The notes under the pieces are model-generated. The model saw only the letters and a program-made list of their open reading frames with translations. It made no database searches and had not been told where the DNA came from. A DNA stretch of 64,000 nt from Bacillus marinisedimentorum (GTDB taxonomy: Bacteria; Bacillota; Bacilli; Bacillales; Bacillaceae_O): positions 1 to 64,000 of the forward strand of contig NZ_LWBL02000028.1 in the NCBI RefSeq assembly GCF_001644195.2, in the 5' to 3' direction. This document shows, one piece after another, positions 36,117 through 44,158 of the stretch (the first letter of the stretch is position 1; every line of letters starts with the position of its first letter). Position numbers and translations under genes: made by a program.

Positions 36117-36596
36117 ATGTTTAACGTCGAATCATACGAGGGAACAAAAGCGGAGAAATACGAACTTCTCCTGAAGCAGCTAAGAGCGCTGATTGAAGGT
36201 GAATCAAATCAGATTGCGAATCTGGCGAACGCTTCTGCACTTTTAAATCAATTTCTTGATGATATAAATTGGGTCGGTTTTTATTTGAGGGAAGACGGTG
36301 AGCTTGTACTGGGGCCTTTTAACGGGCTGCCTGCCTGTGTGCGGATCACTGTCGGCAAAGGAGTTTGCGGCACAGCCGTATCGGAAAGGAAAACGATGCG
36401 CATCGCAGATGTCCATGCATTCCCCGGCCATATTGCCTGTGATGCCGCTTCCCGTTCTGAGATCGTGGTGCCTCTTTTTAAAGAGGATGAAGTGATCGGG
36501 GTATTGGATATTGACAGTCCGGTTGAAAACCGTTTTGATGAAACGGACCAGCACTGGCTAGAACAATTTGCTGCTGTTTTGCAGGAAACATTTTAA
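36117..36596 (+). CDS. ytsP: Free methionine-(R)-sulfoxide reductase, GAF type (YtsP)
   Basis: This 159-residue single-GAF-domain enzyme of the fRMsr family reduces free Met-R-sulfoxide. The three redox cysteines of the family are seen in GLPACVRITVGKGVCGTA and HIACDAASRSEIV. The ATG follows GGGAGGGAAG. It is monocistronic. The neighbouring methionine lyase gene suggests a sulfur-amino-acid context, although ytsP occupies this site in B. subtilis without it. Confidence 0.92.
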   Translation: MFNVESYEGTKAEKYELLLKQLRALIEGESNQIANLANASALLNQFLDDINWVGFYLREDGELVLGPFNGLPACVRITVGKGVCGTAVSERKTMRIADVHAFPGHIACDAASRSEIVVPLFKEDEVIGVLDIDSPVENRFDETDQHWLEQFAAVLQETF

Positions 36597-36782
36597 GATC
36601 GAGCTGCCTTAAATAAATGTTCCAGCTATAACGTTATTGTTTGAATATCTGTATTCAGTCTCACTTTGGTTACTGCCCGTTTTTTACAATAGTTGATAAG
36701 CGAATCATCTCCCTTTCCACAGCTTCCTGATAAGCCTCCTCGCTGGGGGCGTCTCGTCTGTTTTCGCAGAGGGGTAAAAATA

Positions 36783-36822
36783 AAAAAAGGTTCGGTCCTT
36801 AGGATAAGGCCGAACCTTTTGT
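36783..36822. terminator. Bidirectional terminator between ytsP and mgl
   Basis: AAAGGTTCGG(T)CC pairs with GG(C)CGAACCTTT. A and T runs flank the stem between convergent genes. Confidence 0.88.
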
Positions 36823-36841
36823 TATGTGAGCGGCGCCGCTC

Positions 36842-38050
36842 TTATGGATGCACTTGCTCAGGTGCAAGGACATTCAGGGCTTGATTGAGATCCGACCATA
36901 TGTCTTCCCAGTGCTCCAGGCCGACAGAAAGTCGGAGCAGGTTATCTTTTATTCCCATATGAAGGCGTGCTTCTTCCGGTATGACAGCATGAGTCATTGT
37001 TGCCGGATGCTGGATCAAGGATTCGGCGTCACCGAGACTGACCGCGATCTTGATCATATTGACGCTGTTCATTACTTTCTGGGCCTCGGTCTTCCCGCCT
37101 TTGATTTCAAAGGAAATCATACCGCCCCCCAGTTCCATCTGTTTTTTTGCGATCGGATATTGCGGGTTTTCCATATCGAATGGATAAAAAATATTCTCGA
37201 CTACCGGATGTTTCTTCAGCAGATCAAATATTTTGGCGGCATTTTCGCAATGGCGGTCCATTCTCAGCGGCAGGGTCTTCAAGCCCCTCAGCAAAAGCCA
37301 TGCATCAAACGGCCCGATTACGCCGCCGATATCTTTGCGGGTCGTCATGCCGATTTCATCCATCAGCTCTTTTTTGCCCGCTACAAGTCCGGCGATCACG
37401 TCCCCGTGTCCGCCGATATATTTGGTTGCACTGTGGATGACAACATCGCAGCCCAGGTCCAGCGGACGCTGCAGATACGGTGAGCTGAATGTATTGTCTA
37501 CCACAACCGGTATTCCATACTCTTTGGCAATACGCGCGACCATTTCCAAATCGATCAATTTCATTGTCGGATTGATCGGGGTTTCCAGATAAATGAGTGA
37601 GGTGTTTGTTTTGATTTGCCGCCTTATTTCTTCTTCCGTTTCAAGGTAACTGAAATCATGGGAGATGCCGTGTTTCTCTTCCATCAGTTCGAGGAGGCCG
37701 AATGTGCACCCGTATATTCCCCGTGACACAAGGATGTGGTCACCGCTCTTTGTGAGAGCGAACAGTACCGCAGAGACCGCTGCCATCCCTGAAGCGAAAG
37801 CAAGACCTGCTTCTCCGCCTTCGAGTGCCGCTATTCTTTCTTCGAGCGCCGTCACGGTCGGATTGCCGAGCCTTGAATAGATATATCCTTCACTCTCACC
37901 CGCGAATCGGGCCTCTCCCTGTTCTGCAGTTGAGAACGTGAATGTGGATGTCTGATAAATCGGAGGAGCCAGACTGTCATGATGGTGATTGGAATCGTAA
38001 CCACCATGAATGGCTTCAGTCGCAAAGTTTTTCCGTTGTTCTTTTTTCAT
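36842..38050 (-). CDS. mgl: Methionine gamma-lyase-like Cys/Met metabolism PLP enzyme
   Basis: This 402-residue PLP enzyme of the Cys/Met metabolism family likely breaks methionine to methanethiol, 2-oxobutyrate and ammonia. The PLP Lys is in VIHSATKYIGGHGDVIAG and the family core is YSRLGNPTVTALEERIAALEGG (in two blocks). The YGCTFGLL segment carries the Cys that distinguishes methionine gamma-lyases from cystathionine lyases, supporting that call over MetC/MetB. Start 38050 follows GTGGGGG. It is not part of the B. subtilis order here. A cre-like site lies upstream. Confidence 0.82.
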   Translation of the reverse strand: MKKEQRKNFATEAIHGGYDSNHHHDSLAPPIYQTSTFTFSTAEQGEARFAGESEGYIYSRLGNPTVTALEERIAALEGGEAGLAFASGMAAVSAVLFALTKSGDHILVSRGIYGCTFGLLELMEEKHGISHDFSYLETEEEIRRQIKTNTSLIYLETPINPTMKLIDLEMVARIAKEYGIPVVVDNTFSSPYLQRPLDLGCDVVIHSATKYIGGHGDVIAGLVAGKKELMDEIGMTTRKDIGGVIGPFDAWLLLRGLKTLPLRMDRHCENAAKIFDLLKKHPVVENIFYPFDMENPQYPIAKKQMELGGGMISFEIKGGKTEAQKVMNSVNMIKIAVSLGDAESLIQHPATMTHAVIPEEARLHMGIKDNLLRLSVGLEHWEDIWSDLNQALNVLAPEQVHP

Positions 38051-38140
38051 GCTATTCCCCCACTTTCTGCAAATTGTAAGCTGCCGCTTTCTGTGCCGGC
38101 ATATTCCTCCCTCTTTAAGAATATGACAACAAACTCGTTT

Positions 38141-38156
38141 TTGAAAGCGTTTTCTT
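38141..38156. promoter_or_regulatory. Candidate CcpA (cre) site upstream of mgl
   Basis: TTGAAAGCGTTTTCTT fits the cre consensus WTGNAANCGNWNNCAW with a single mismatch. It lies about 90 bp before the mgl start codon. Confidence 0.5.
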
Positions 38157-38167
38157 TCAGAAAAATA

Positions 38168-38203
38168 AAAAGAAGGGACCGGCAAAAGAGATATCCGGCC
38201 CCT
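38168..38203 (-). terminator. Terminator of dgcP
   Basis: GGGGCCGG and CCGGTCCC pair on the minus strand. The sequence then runs TTCTTTTTATTTTT. Confidence 0.75.
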
Positions 38204-40427
38204 ATTCATTGTACACTACCTGATTCTTTCCCATGGCTTTTGCTTCATACAGCGCTTCGTCCGCACGGTTAAACAGCCGCTTAACCGAATCATCCGTCTC
38301 ATTTTTCCAAACGGAAGCGCCGCACGATATTGTGACACAAGGGGCTGTTTCCTGTTCCACCTTTTCCGTAAGGCGCTTAGCGATCTTGACACCAGTCTCT
38401 GAATCCATGTTCGGCAGGTAAACCGCCAATTCTTCACCGCCCCAGCGTGCTCCTGCATCGCCTTTACGAATGTTCTTTTTGATGATTTCAGCTACCTGGA
38501 TGATGACATCATCACCTTTTTGGTGTCCATATGTGTCGTTGATGACTTTGAAGTTATCTATATCAATCAACAGGAAAATACCCTTTTGATCCGTATCCAT
38601 GGACTTCTGGATATATTCGTCGAGATAACTGCGCGAGTAAAGCCCGGTAAGATAGTCGGTGATGACCATATGTTCAAGTTCTTCCCTTAGTATAGCGTTT
38701 GAGAAGGCAAGAGTGGAATGATGGACAAGGGACTGAAGCAGCTTGAACTCGTTGAATGAAAACGCGTATGGTTTCCGGTGCATCGCTACGACTGCGCCTT
38801 TTAGAGTTTGCTGGTACACCATTGGCACAGCCATCAGTGATCCATACTGTGTCTCAAAAGGCCACTGACCAGAAAGGTTACCGAAGAACAGCGAATCTTT
38901 TTCCTTCCTTATTTTGTTTTCGAGATATCCAGCGATGGAACCAGCTTCCTCCGTAGAAAAATAACGGGTGCTTCCGGACAGGAACTTGGTGCTGTGACCC
39001 TGATCAAACATCATGAATCCTGCTTCATCGGCCTTGAAAAAGCGGGTGATCTGCTCAGCCATAAAAGAAGTCGTATCGCTTAACCGCGTAAAGGTGTTGA
39101 GACGGTGGGACGTTTCATTAATGAGCTTCAAATCCGTGATAAGCTGCCTCGACTGCTGATAAAGCTGGGCATTCTCAAGGGCGCTTCCGGCTGTATTGGC
39201 AAGAAGCAAAATGAATTCCACTTCTTCTTTAGGGAATACCATTGAACTCGGGGCGGTTACCTTCAATACGCCATATGTTCCCTGCTTTCCTTTAAGCGGG
39301 GCATACAGCATCGAACGCTGATCTTTCAGTGAATCTTCAAACTGGACTTCCCCGGTCAAGTAAGCCTGTGCAGCAGCCTGCTGCCATGGCTCATCTCCGA
39401 ATTCAAGACCGCTTACATAATCACTTTTGAACGAATTGTTATCATGCGTAAGCAGCAGCCTGTAAGTGAAATCAGGATACATCATTTCAAGGCTGCGGAC
39501 AATCTGTTCCAAAACTTCATTAAGATCTACTGAACTATGAAACTTGGCTGCCACCCGGGAAAGCTGTTCCGCCCTTTTTTGTTCATTCAGGTTCTTATAG
39601 TAGCGGTCTCCTTTTTCGAGTACATCACCGGCCATCTTCCCTGCCTGGTACAGCAGTTCAAGATGCGGCCTGCCCTCAAGCGGGAAATCCAGTTCATACA
39701 TAAGGATGAACTGATCGTTATTGATTTCCTGTGATGGAACAAGGGGCAGAAACAGCCTGAGGTCTTCCATCTCCAGGAAAAATTCCGGGGAGAGTTCAAA
39801 CATGTCGAAGAAAACCGGGCTGCCGGTCTGTTTTAATGACTGCCACTTTGCAAGTGAAAAAGAATGAGCGCGCGGTTTTTCCATAATCATGTGATTGGTG
39901 GAATTCTCCGGGCAATAATCGCCTGTCCATTTATTAAAGCTGTATAACGTCGTCTCCTTGACTGGGAGCAATTCCTTCATGCTTTTGACCATGGTGTCCA
40001 CCATAAGGGAAAGGGATTGATTTTCGTCCGCTGTGAGCATCACGTCATAGCAAACAGCCTTCAGCTCCCTTGCCGCTTCATTCGGGGCAAGCTGCTTCTG
40101 AACTTCATTCTCGAATTGTCTTCCTATATATTGTTTCATCCTGTCTGTGCCATGCACGTAAGAGGAAACCGAAAGCCGGAACGGAGTTGTTCCGTTTGCC
40201 GTCTCGACCGTGAACGGCACCATCCACTTTTCCTTCTCCCGGTTTGGCGCTTCAACGGCGGACGGCATCTCGCCGATTTGTTTCTCAATCAGAACGTTTC
40301 CTGCGCCGTCCTCAATTGTTACCACTGCCGGAACCAGCATTCTGAGCACCGACCCGGAGTACCGGACGGCGCTGTCCAGAACCCCTTTCAGGCCAGCTGT
40401 ATTAAAATCATCTACATATCCCATCAT
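38202..40427 (-). CDS. dgcP: Diguanylate cyclase DgcP with GAF domains
   Basis: This 741-residue cytosolic protein makes cyclic di-GMP. It has two or three GAF-like sensory domains (about 130-270, 290-425, 440-570) and a C-terminal GGDEF domain (about 575-740). The active motif reads ARWGGEELAVYLPN, a functional GGEEL form. An RKGD inhibitory site stands exactly five residues before it, so product inhibition is likely. It corresponds to B. subtilis YtrP/DgcP. A GTGGTGAT ribosome site precedes the ATG. Confidence 0.93.
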   Translation of the reverse strand: MMGYVDDFNTAGLKGVLDSAVRYSGSVLRMLVPAVVTIEDGAGNVLIEKQIGEMPSAVEAPNREKEKWMVPFTVETANGTTPFRLSVSSYVHGTDRMKQYIGRQFENEVQKQLAPNEAARELKAVCYDVMLTADENQSLSLMVDTMVKSMKELLPVKETTLYSFNKWTGDYCPENSTNHMIMEKPRAHSFSLAKWQSLKQTGSPVFFDMFELSPEFFLEMEDLRLFLPLVPSQEINNDQFILMYELDFPLEGRPHLELLYQAGKMAGDVLEKGDRYYKNLNEQKRAEQLSRVAAKFHSSVDLNEVLEQIVRSLEMMYPDFTYRLLLTHDNNSFKSDYVSGLEFGDEPWQQAAAQAYLTGEVQFEDSLKDQRSMLYAPLKGKQGTYGVLKVTAPSSMVFPKEEVEFILLLANTAGSALENAQLYQQSRQLITDLKLINETSHRLNTFTRLSDTTSFMAEQITRFFKADEAGFMMFDQGHSTKFLSGSTRYFSTEEAGSIAGYLENKIRKEKDSLFFGNLSGQWPFETQYGSLMAVPMVYQQTLKGAVVAMHRKPYAFSFNEFKLLQSLVHHSTLAFSNAILREELEHMVITDYLTGLYSRSYLDEYIQKSMDTDQKGIFLLIDIDNFKVINDTYGHQKGDDVIIQVAEIIKKNIRKGDAGARWGGEELAVYLPNMDSETGVKIAKRLTEKVEQETAPCVTISCGASVWKNETDDSVKRLFNRADEALYEAKAMGKNQVVYNE

Positions 40428-40638
40428 TTATCACCACATTTTCAGGCAGTCAGCGTCAGCATAACACCGGTTTCTATTCAGAAATACAGTATATATCCAT
40501 TATATCCCCTATAGGACTGTTTTCCTATATATAACCTTCATGTTCATGCAAATTCCCCCCTTCACCTCAGGTGCCTTCTGTTCATAGCAAAGGTTTGATT
40601 CAAGATCTGTAATCACAAACTCAAATCTTAAAACATTC

Positions 40639-40667
40639 TTGACGGCGATTCTTCTAGAGGGTATAAT
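40639..40667 (+). promoter_or_regulatory. Strong sigma-A promoter of rpsD
   Basis: TTGACG (40639-40644), 17 nt, then TATAAT (40662-40667). The optimal spacing and boxes suit a ribosomal protein gene. Confidence 0.88.
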
Positions 40668-40672
40668 GGCAT

Positions 40673-40850
40673 TTGTGTGAAATAGGGCAGCCTGAATGAA
40701 TGCTGTTATGGCAGTATTTTGTTCCTCACATGAGGTGTACCGCGTAACTCTTAGCTGCTGGAGCGAAGGTGCATGAAAACAAAATGCGCATAACGAGATT
40801 CATATCGGTCGTCTGTTTTTATTTTACAGATAAAAACAACGAAGGAGGAG
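40673..40850 (+). ncRNA. rpsD 5' leader, probable S4 autoregulatory RNA
   Basis: About 180 nt of untranslated leader separate the promoter from rpsD. In B. subtilis the rpsD leader folds into a structure that S4 binds to repress its own synthesis. Position, length and a structured GC-rich middle (ccgcgtaactcttagctgct) fit this, but I have not derived the fold. Confidence 0.6.
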
Positions 40851-40856
40851 TCACTT

Positions 40857-41459
40857 ATGGCTCGTTATACAGGACCAACCTGGAAAATTTCCCGTCGTCT
40901 CGGAATCTCTCTGAGCGGCACTGGCAAGGAGCTTGAAAAGCGTCCTTATGCACCTGGTCAACATGGACCAAACCAGCGTAAAAAACTTTCCGAATATGGA
41001 TTGCAGCTTCAAGAAAAACAGAAGCTTCGCCACATGTTCGGTTTGAATGAGCGCCAATTCCGCCGCACATTCGATCAAGCCGGCAAGATGAAGGGTATCC
41101 ACGGTGAAAACTTCATGATCCTGCTTGAATCCCGTCTGGACAACCTGGTTTACCGTATGGGTCTTGCCCGTACACGCCGCCAGGCACGCCAGCTTGTAAA
41201 CCACGGCCACATTACAGTGGACGGCGGCCGCGTAGACATTCCGTCTTACCGCGTACAACCTGGACAAACAATCGCTGTTCGCGAGAAGTCCAAAAACTTT
41301 GACATCATCAAAGAAGCTATCGAAGTTAACAATTTCATCCCTGAATATGTTTCTTTTGATGCTGAAAAATTGGAAGGTTCATACACTCGCTTCCCTGAGC
41401 GTTCTGAGCTTCCAGCCGAAATCAACGAAGCGCTTATCGTCGAATTCTATTCCCGTTAA
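40857..41459 (+). CDS. rpsD: 30S ribosomal protein S4
   Basis: This 200-residue primary 16S rRNA-binding protein begins [20 protein letters not shown]. The S4 RNA-binding domain is [20 protein letters not shown] and the following [10 protein letters not shown] block. Length is normal, and codon use is typical of a highly expressed gene. GAAGGAGGAG precedes the ATG. It is monocistronic. Confidence 0.98.
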   Translation: MARYTGPTWKISRRLGISLSGTGKELEKRPYAPGQHGPNQRKKLSEYGLQLQEKQKLRHMFGLNERQFRRTFDQAGKMKGIHGENFMILLESRLDNLVYRMGLARTRRQARQLVNHGHITVDGGRVDIPSYRVQPGQTIAVREKSKNFDIIKEAIEVNNFIPEYVSFDAEKLEGSYTRFPERSELPAEINEALIVEFYSR

Positions 41460-41462
41460 GCC

Positions 41463-41498
41463 AAAAAACCGGATGGCCTTTGCCGTCCGGTTTTTTAT
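41463..41498 (+). terminator. Terminator of rpsD
   Basis: AAAAAACCGGA(T)GGC pairs with GCC(G)TCCGGTTTTTT, with a long T run. Confidence 0.92.
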
Positions 41499-41601
41499 TT
41501 AGTAAGATTATTTTAAGTAATTATCCGGTAATTCACCTGTTCCGCAGACAAACAATACCATAAAATAGCAGCAGGCTGTTCTTAAGCAGTTCGATTTATT
41601 A

Positions 41602-42012
41602 TCATTTTTGATAAAGAGGAGTTTTATCAAAAATAACTTCCGTTTGATTATTCATCTTAAAGTAACTTCCATAGATTGATAATTCCCATTCTAAATTCTT
41701 ATTCCGCCACCGAGACATAAATCCCCTCACATCGCTATTTTCATCAGGAAAACTTTGTTTATGTTCAACTTCCCAGCCATACCTTGGAAGTTCCTTTAAG
41801 TAGAAGTCATATATGTCATTCCATTTGTTTCCTTCCATCACATATTCATGCCCGGTTGGTCTTAAGCCCTCAAATAAAGGAATTTCTTTTTGTTGCTCTG
41901 GAATTACAGACATCCCCTCGTAAGTATCATCACTTACTCTTTGATATGTAAACCAACCTGCAAAAACTAAAATAGTCATAGTTCCATAAATCAGCAACTT
42001 TGTTTTATTCAC
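41602..42012 (-). CDS. Uncharacterised membrane-anchored 136-residue protein
   Basis: I do not recognise the family. A single N-terminal hydrophobic helix (LLIYGTMTILVFAGWFTY) is followed by a Trp/Tyr-rich extracytoplasmic domain (EGNKWNDIYDFYLKELPRYGWEVE, shown here in blocks, and SRWRNKNLEWELSIYG). A GTG at 42012 with GGGGGA upstream is preferred to the ATG at 42024. The gene and its upstream gap are clearly more AT-rich than the neighbours. It interrupts the rpsD-tyrS order, which suggests a late arrival. Confidence 0.6.
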   Translation of the reverse strand: MNKTKLLIYGTMTILVFAGWFTYQRVSDDTYEGMSVIPEQQKEIPLFEGLRPTGHEYVMEGNKWNDIYDFYLKELPRYGWEVEHKQSFPDENSDVRGFMSRWRNKNLEWELSIYGSYFKMNNQTEVIFDKTPLYQK

Positions 42013-42341
42013 CAAATCCCCCATTTCTCAACTTCGATTACATGTACAATTCAAACCCTTTGTTCCACTAACCTGCCCGTAAGTTCAAGTACATTCATTC
42101 GCAATCTCTAGATTGATTTTAACATATAATTACAAATTTTCTTTCGGTTCACCATGATCAGCCTTGCGAACAGCACCATAACTAACATTTAATTTAGAAC
42201 GGTGACAACAGTTATTGTGGTGGAATTTCATATGCTCATTATGCTAAAAACCGACAATCGTTGATATAACAAAGAACAAGAACAGACCAAATCATATGCG
42301 ATTTGGTCTGTTAATTAGTATGTTATTTCATTTTTCGCACT
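42013..42341. other. AT-rich gap with an 11-bp perfect hairpin
   Basis: ACAGACCAAAT (42282-42292) and ATTTGGTCTGT (42301-42311) form a hairpin without a T run on either side. Otherwise I see no feature. Confidence 0.5.
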
Positions 42342-42369
42342 CAAAAAACGAACCCGTTAAGGCGGTTCC
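42342..42369 (-). terminator. Terminator of tyrS
   Basis: GAACC and GGTTC pair on the minus strand around a 9-nt interior, followed by GTTTTTTGAG. Confidence 0.65.
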
Positions 42370-42384
42370 CCTGCTGCTTTTCCC

Positions 42385-43644
42385 TTACTTATAGGTGATT
42401 AAAAAGTATTTTTTCTTGCCGCGGCGGATGACGGTAAACTTGTCTTCTATGCGATCCTTTTCCCGGATCGTGTATTCGAGCGACTGCTCCCGCTCGCCAT
42501 TGATGTATACTGCCCCATTCTTAATGTCTTCACGGGCCTGGCGCTTTGATGGGGATATTTTCGCCTGGACAAGCAGATCGATGAGACCGGCTTCCTTCTC
42601 TTCTGTTTCATATGAAGGAACATCCTTAAATCCCTGTTCGATATCCTTTGCACTCAAATCTGAGATATTGCCGCTGAACAGCGCCTCGGAAATGCGGTTT
42701 GCCTGCTGGAGTGCTTCTTCTCCATGGACGAGCTTTGTCACTTCCTCTGCAAGACGCCTATGGGCAACCCGTTTTTCCGGTGCTTCCTGCAGCTCTTTCT
42801 CAAGCTCCACGATTTCGTCTTTGGATAGGAACGTGAAATATTTCAGAAACTTCACGACATCACGGTCGTCCGTGTTGAGTAAAAACTGATAAAGCTCGTA
42901 CGGTGTCGTTTTCTCGGCATCCAGCCATACTGCTCCGCCTTCCGTTTTTCCAAACTTGGTGCCATCGGCTTTTGTGACAAGCGGAATGGTGAATCCGTAA
43001 GCCTTCGCTTCTTCACCTTCCGACCTCCGGATCAGCTCCAACCCGGCTGTAATGTTGCCCCACTGATCACTGCCTCCGATTTGAAGCCGGCAGTTTTCCT
43101 GCTGGTACAGTTTTAAAAAGTCGTATGACTGAAGAATCATGTAACTGAATTCAGTAAAGGAAATGCCCGTTTTAATCCTTGATTCCACCGATTCTTTGGC
43201 AAGCATGTAATTGATGCTGAAATTTTTGCCTACATCACGCAGGAAACTGACCACATCCAGCTTGCCGATCCAATCATAGTTATTGGCGACAGCCGCCCTG
43301 TTTTTCCCTTCAAAGTCAAGAAATTGTGAAAGCTGCCCTTTGATCCGGTCACTCCACTCTTCAACAATTTCCTGCTGGTTCAGCGTCCTTTCAGCCTTCT
43401 TGCCGCTCGGGTCGCCGATTAATCCTGTCGCTCCCCCGACAAGGGCAATCGGATTATGGCCGGCGTTCTGAAATCGTCTTAATGTCAGGACTGTCAGTAA
43501 ATGGCCGATATGAAGACTGTCTGCCGTCGGGTCGAATCCGCAATACAGGGTGACCGACCCTTTTTCCAGTTCCTTTTCCAGGCCTTCCTGATCAGTCACT
43601 TGATTGACCAGTCCGCGGAATTGTAAATCCTCCAATAAATTCAT
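42385..43644 (-). CDS. tyrS: Tyrosyl-tRNA synthetase
   Basis: It charges tRNA-Tyr. The 419-residue class I enzyme has the HIGH box in DSLHIGHLLTV, the KMSKS equivalent in GTKFGKTEGGAVW, and a C-terminal S4 RNA-binding domain (about 350-415, SKRQAREDIKNGAVYINGE). Start 43644 follows GAGGAG; the frame upstream is the T-box leader and is not translated as part of the enzyme. Expression is predicted to respond to uncharged tRNA-Tyr. Confidence 0.97.
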   Translation of the reverse strand: MNLLEDLQFRGLVNQVTDQEGLEKELEKGSVTLYCGFDPTADSLHIGHLLTVLTLRRFQNAGHNPIALVGGATGLIGDPSGKKAERTLNQQEIVEEWSDRIKGQLSQFLDFEGKNRAAVANNYDWIGKLDVVSFLRDVGKNFSINYMLAKESVESRIKTGISFTEFSYMILQSYDFLKLYQQENCRLQIGGSDQWGNITAGLELIRRSEGEEAKAYGFTIPLVTKADGTKFGKTEGGAVWLDAEKTTPYELYQFLLNTDDRDVVKFLKYFTFLSKDEIVELEKELQEAPEKRVAHRRLAEEVTKLVHGEEALQQANRISEALFSGNISDLSAKDIEQGFKDVPSYETEEKEAGLIDLLVQAKISPSKRQAREDIKNGAVYINGEREQSLEYTIREKDRIEDKFTVIRRGKKKYFLITYK

Positions 43645-43694
43645 CTGGCAACGCTCCTCTTCCTGTACAAATTTGAGTTGACCCCTGTTTTTTT

Positions 43695-43985
43695 TGCATA
43701 TAAAAAAGCCCGCCCCTGAAAAGGGACGAGCTTGCTCGCGGTACCACCCTTGTTGAAGGCATATGTATATGCTGCCTTCCACTCTCCTGGATAACGGACC
43801 AGTTCCGTCTCCTGCTACTGGCAATAAAGACCGTTTCCGCAAAGTACGGGCCCGCCTTTATGGGGGTTCACAGAAGATGCTCCGGGAAGTAATTCACGCC
43901 TGCCTTTGTACTGGCTCACACCGGCCGCCAGCTCTCTTGGACAGGGAGTCAGCCGCTACTTGTTCCCTTCACAGCATTTTTTTCC
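43695..43985 (-). ncRNA. T-box riboswitch (tyrosine) upstream of tyrS
   Basis: The minus strand contains the conserved T-box AAGGGTGGTACCGCG (43751-43737). An overlapping terminator follows: GAGC/GCTC and CCC..GGG stems, then TTTTTT, at about 43738-43700. Upstream, an AGTA motif is followed by GTGAATTAC; the UAC at 43891-43889 is a Tyr codon in the specifier position. Uncharged tRNA-Tyr should favour the antiterminator and read-through into tyrS. Confidence 0.92.
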
Positions 43986-44158
43986 AATGTATGCTATACT
44001 AGCTTAGTTGTTCGCCGGCACCAGATTTATCTGCCCCGGCAATGGATATATCTTTTTTATCATAACTGTTCACAGAAAGCAAACATAATATTCGTCAAAA
44101 TATACTCAATTACGGGGGTTTGTGCTATAATAGGGCTGAAATTTTAGGGGGTTGATGT

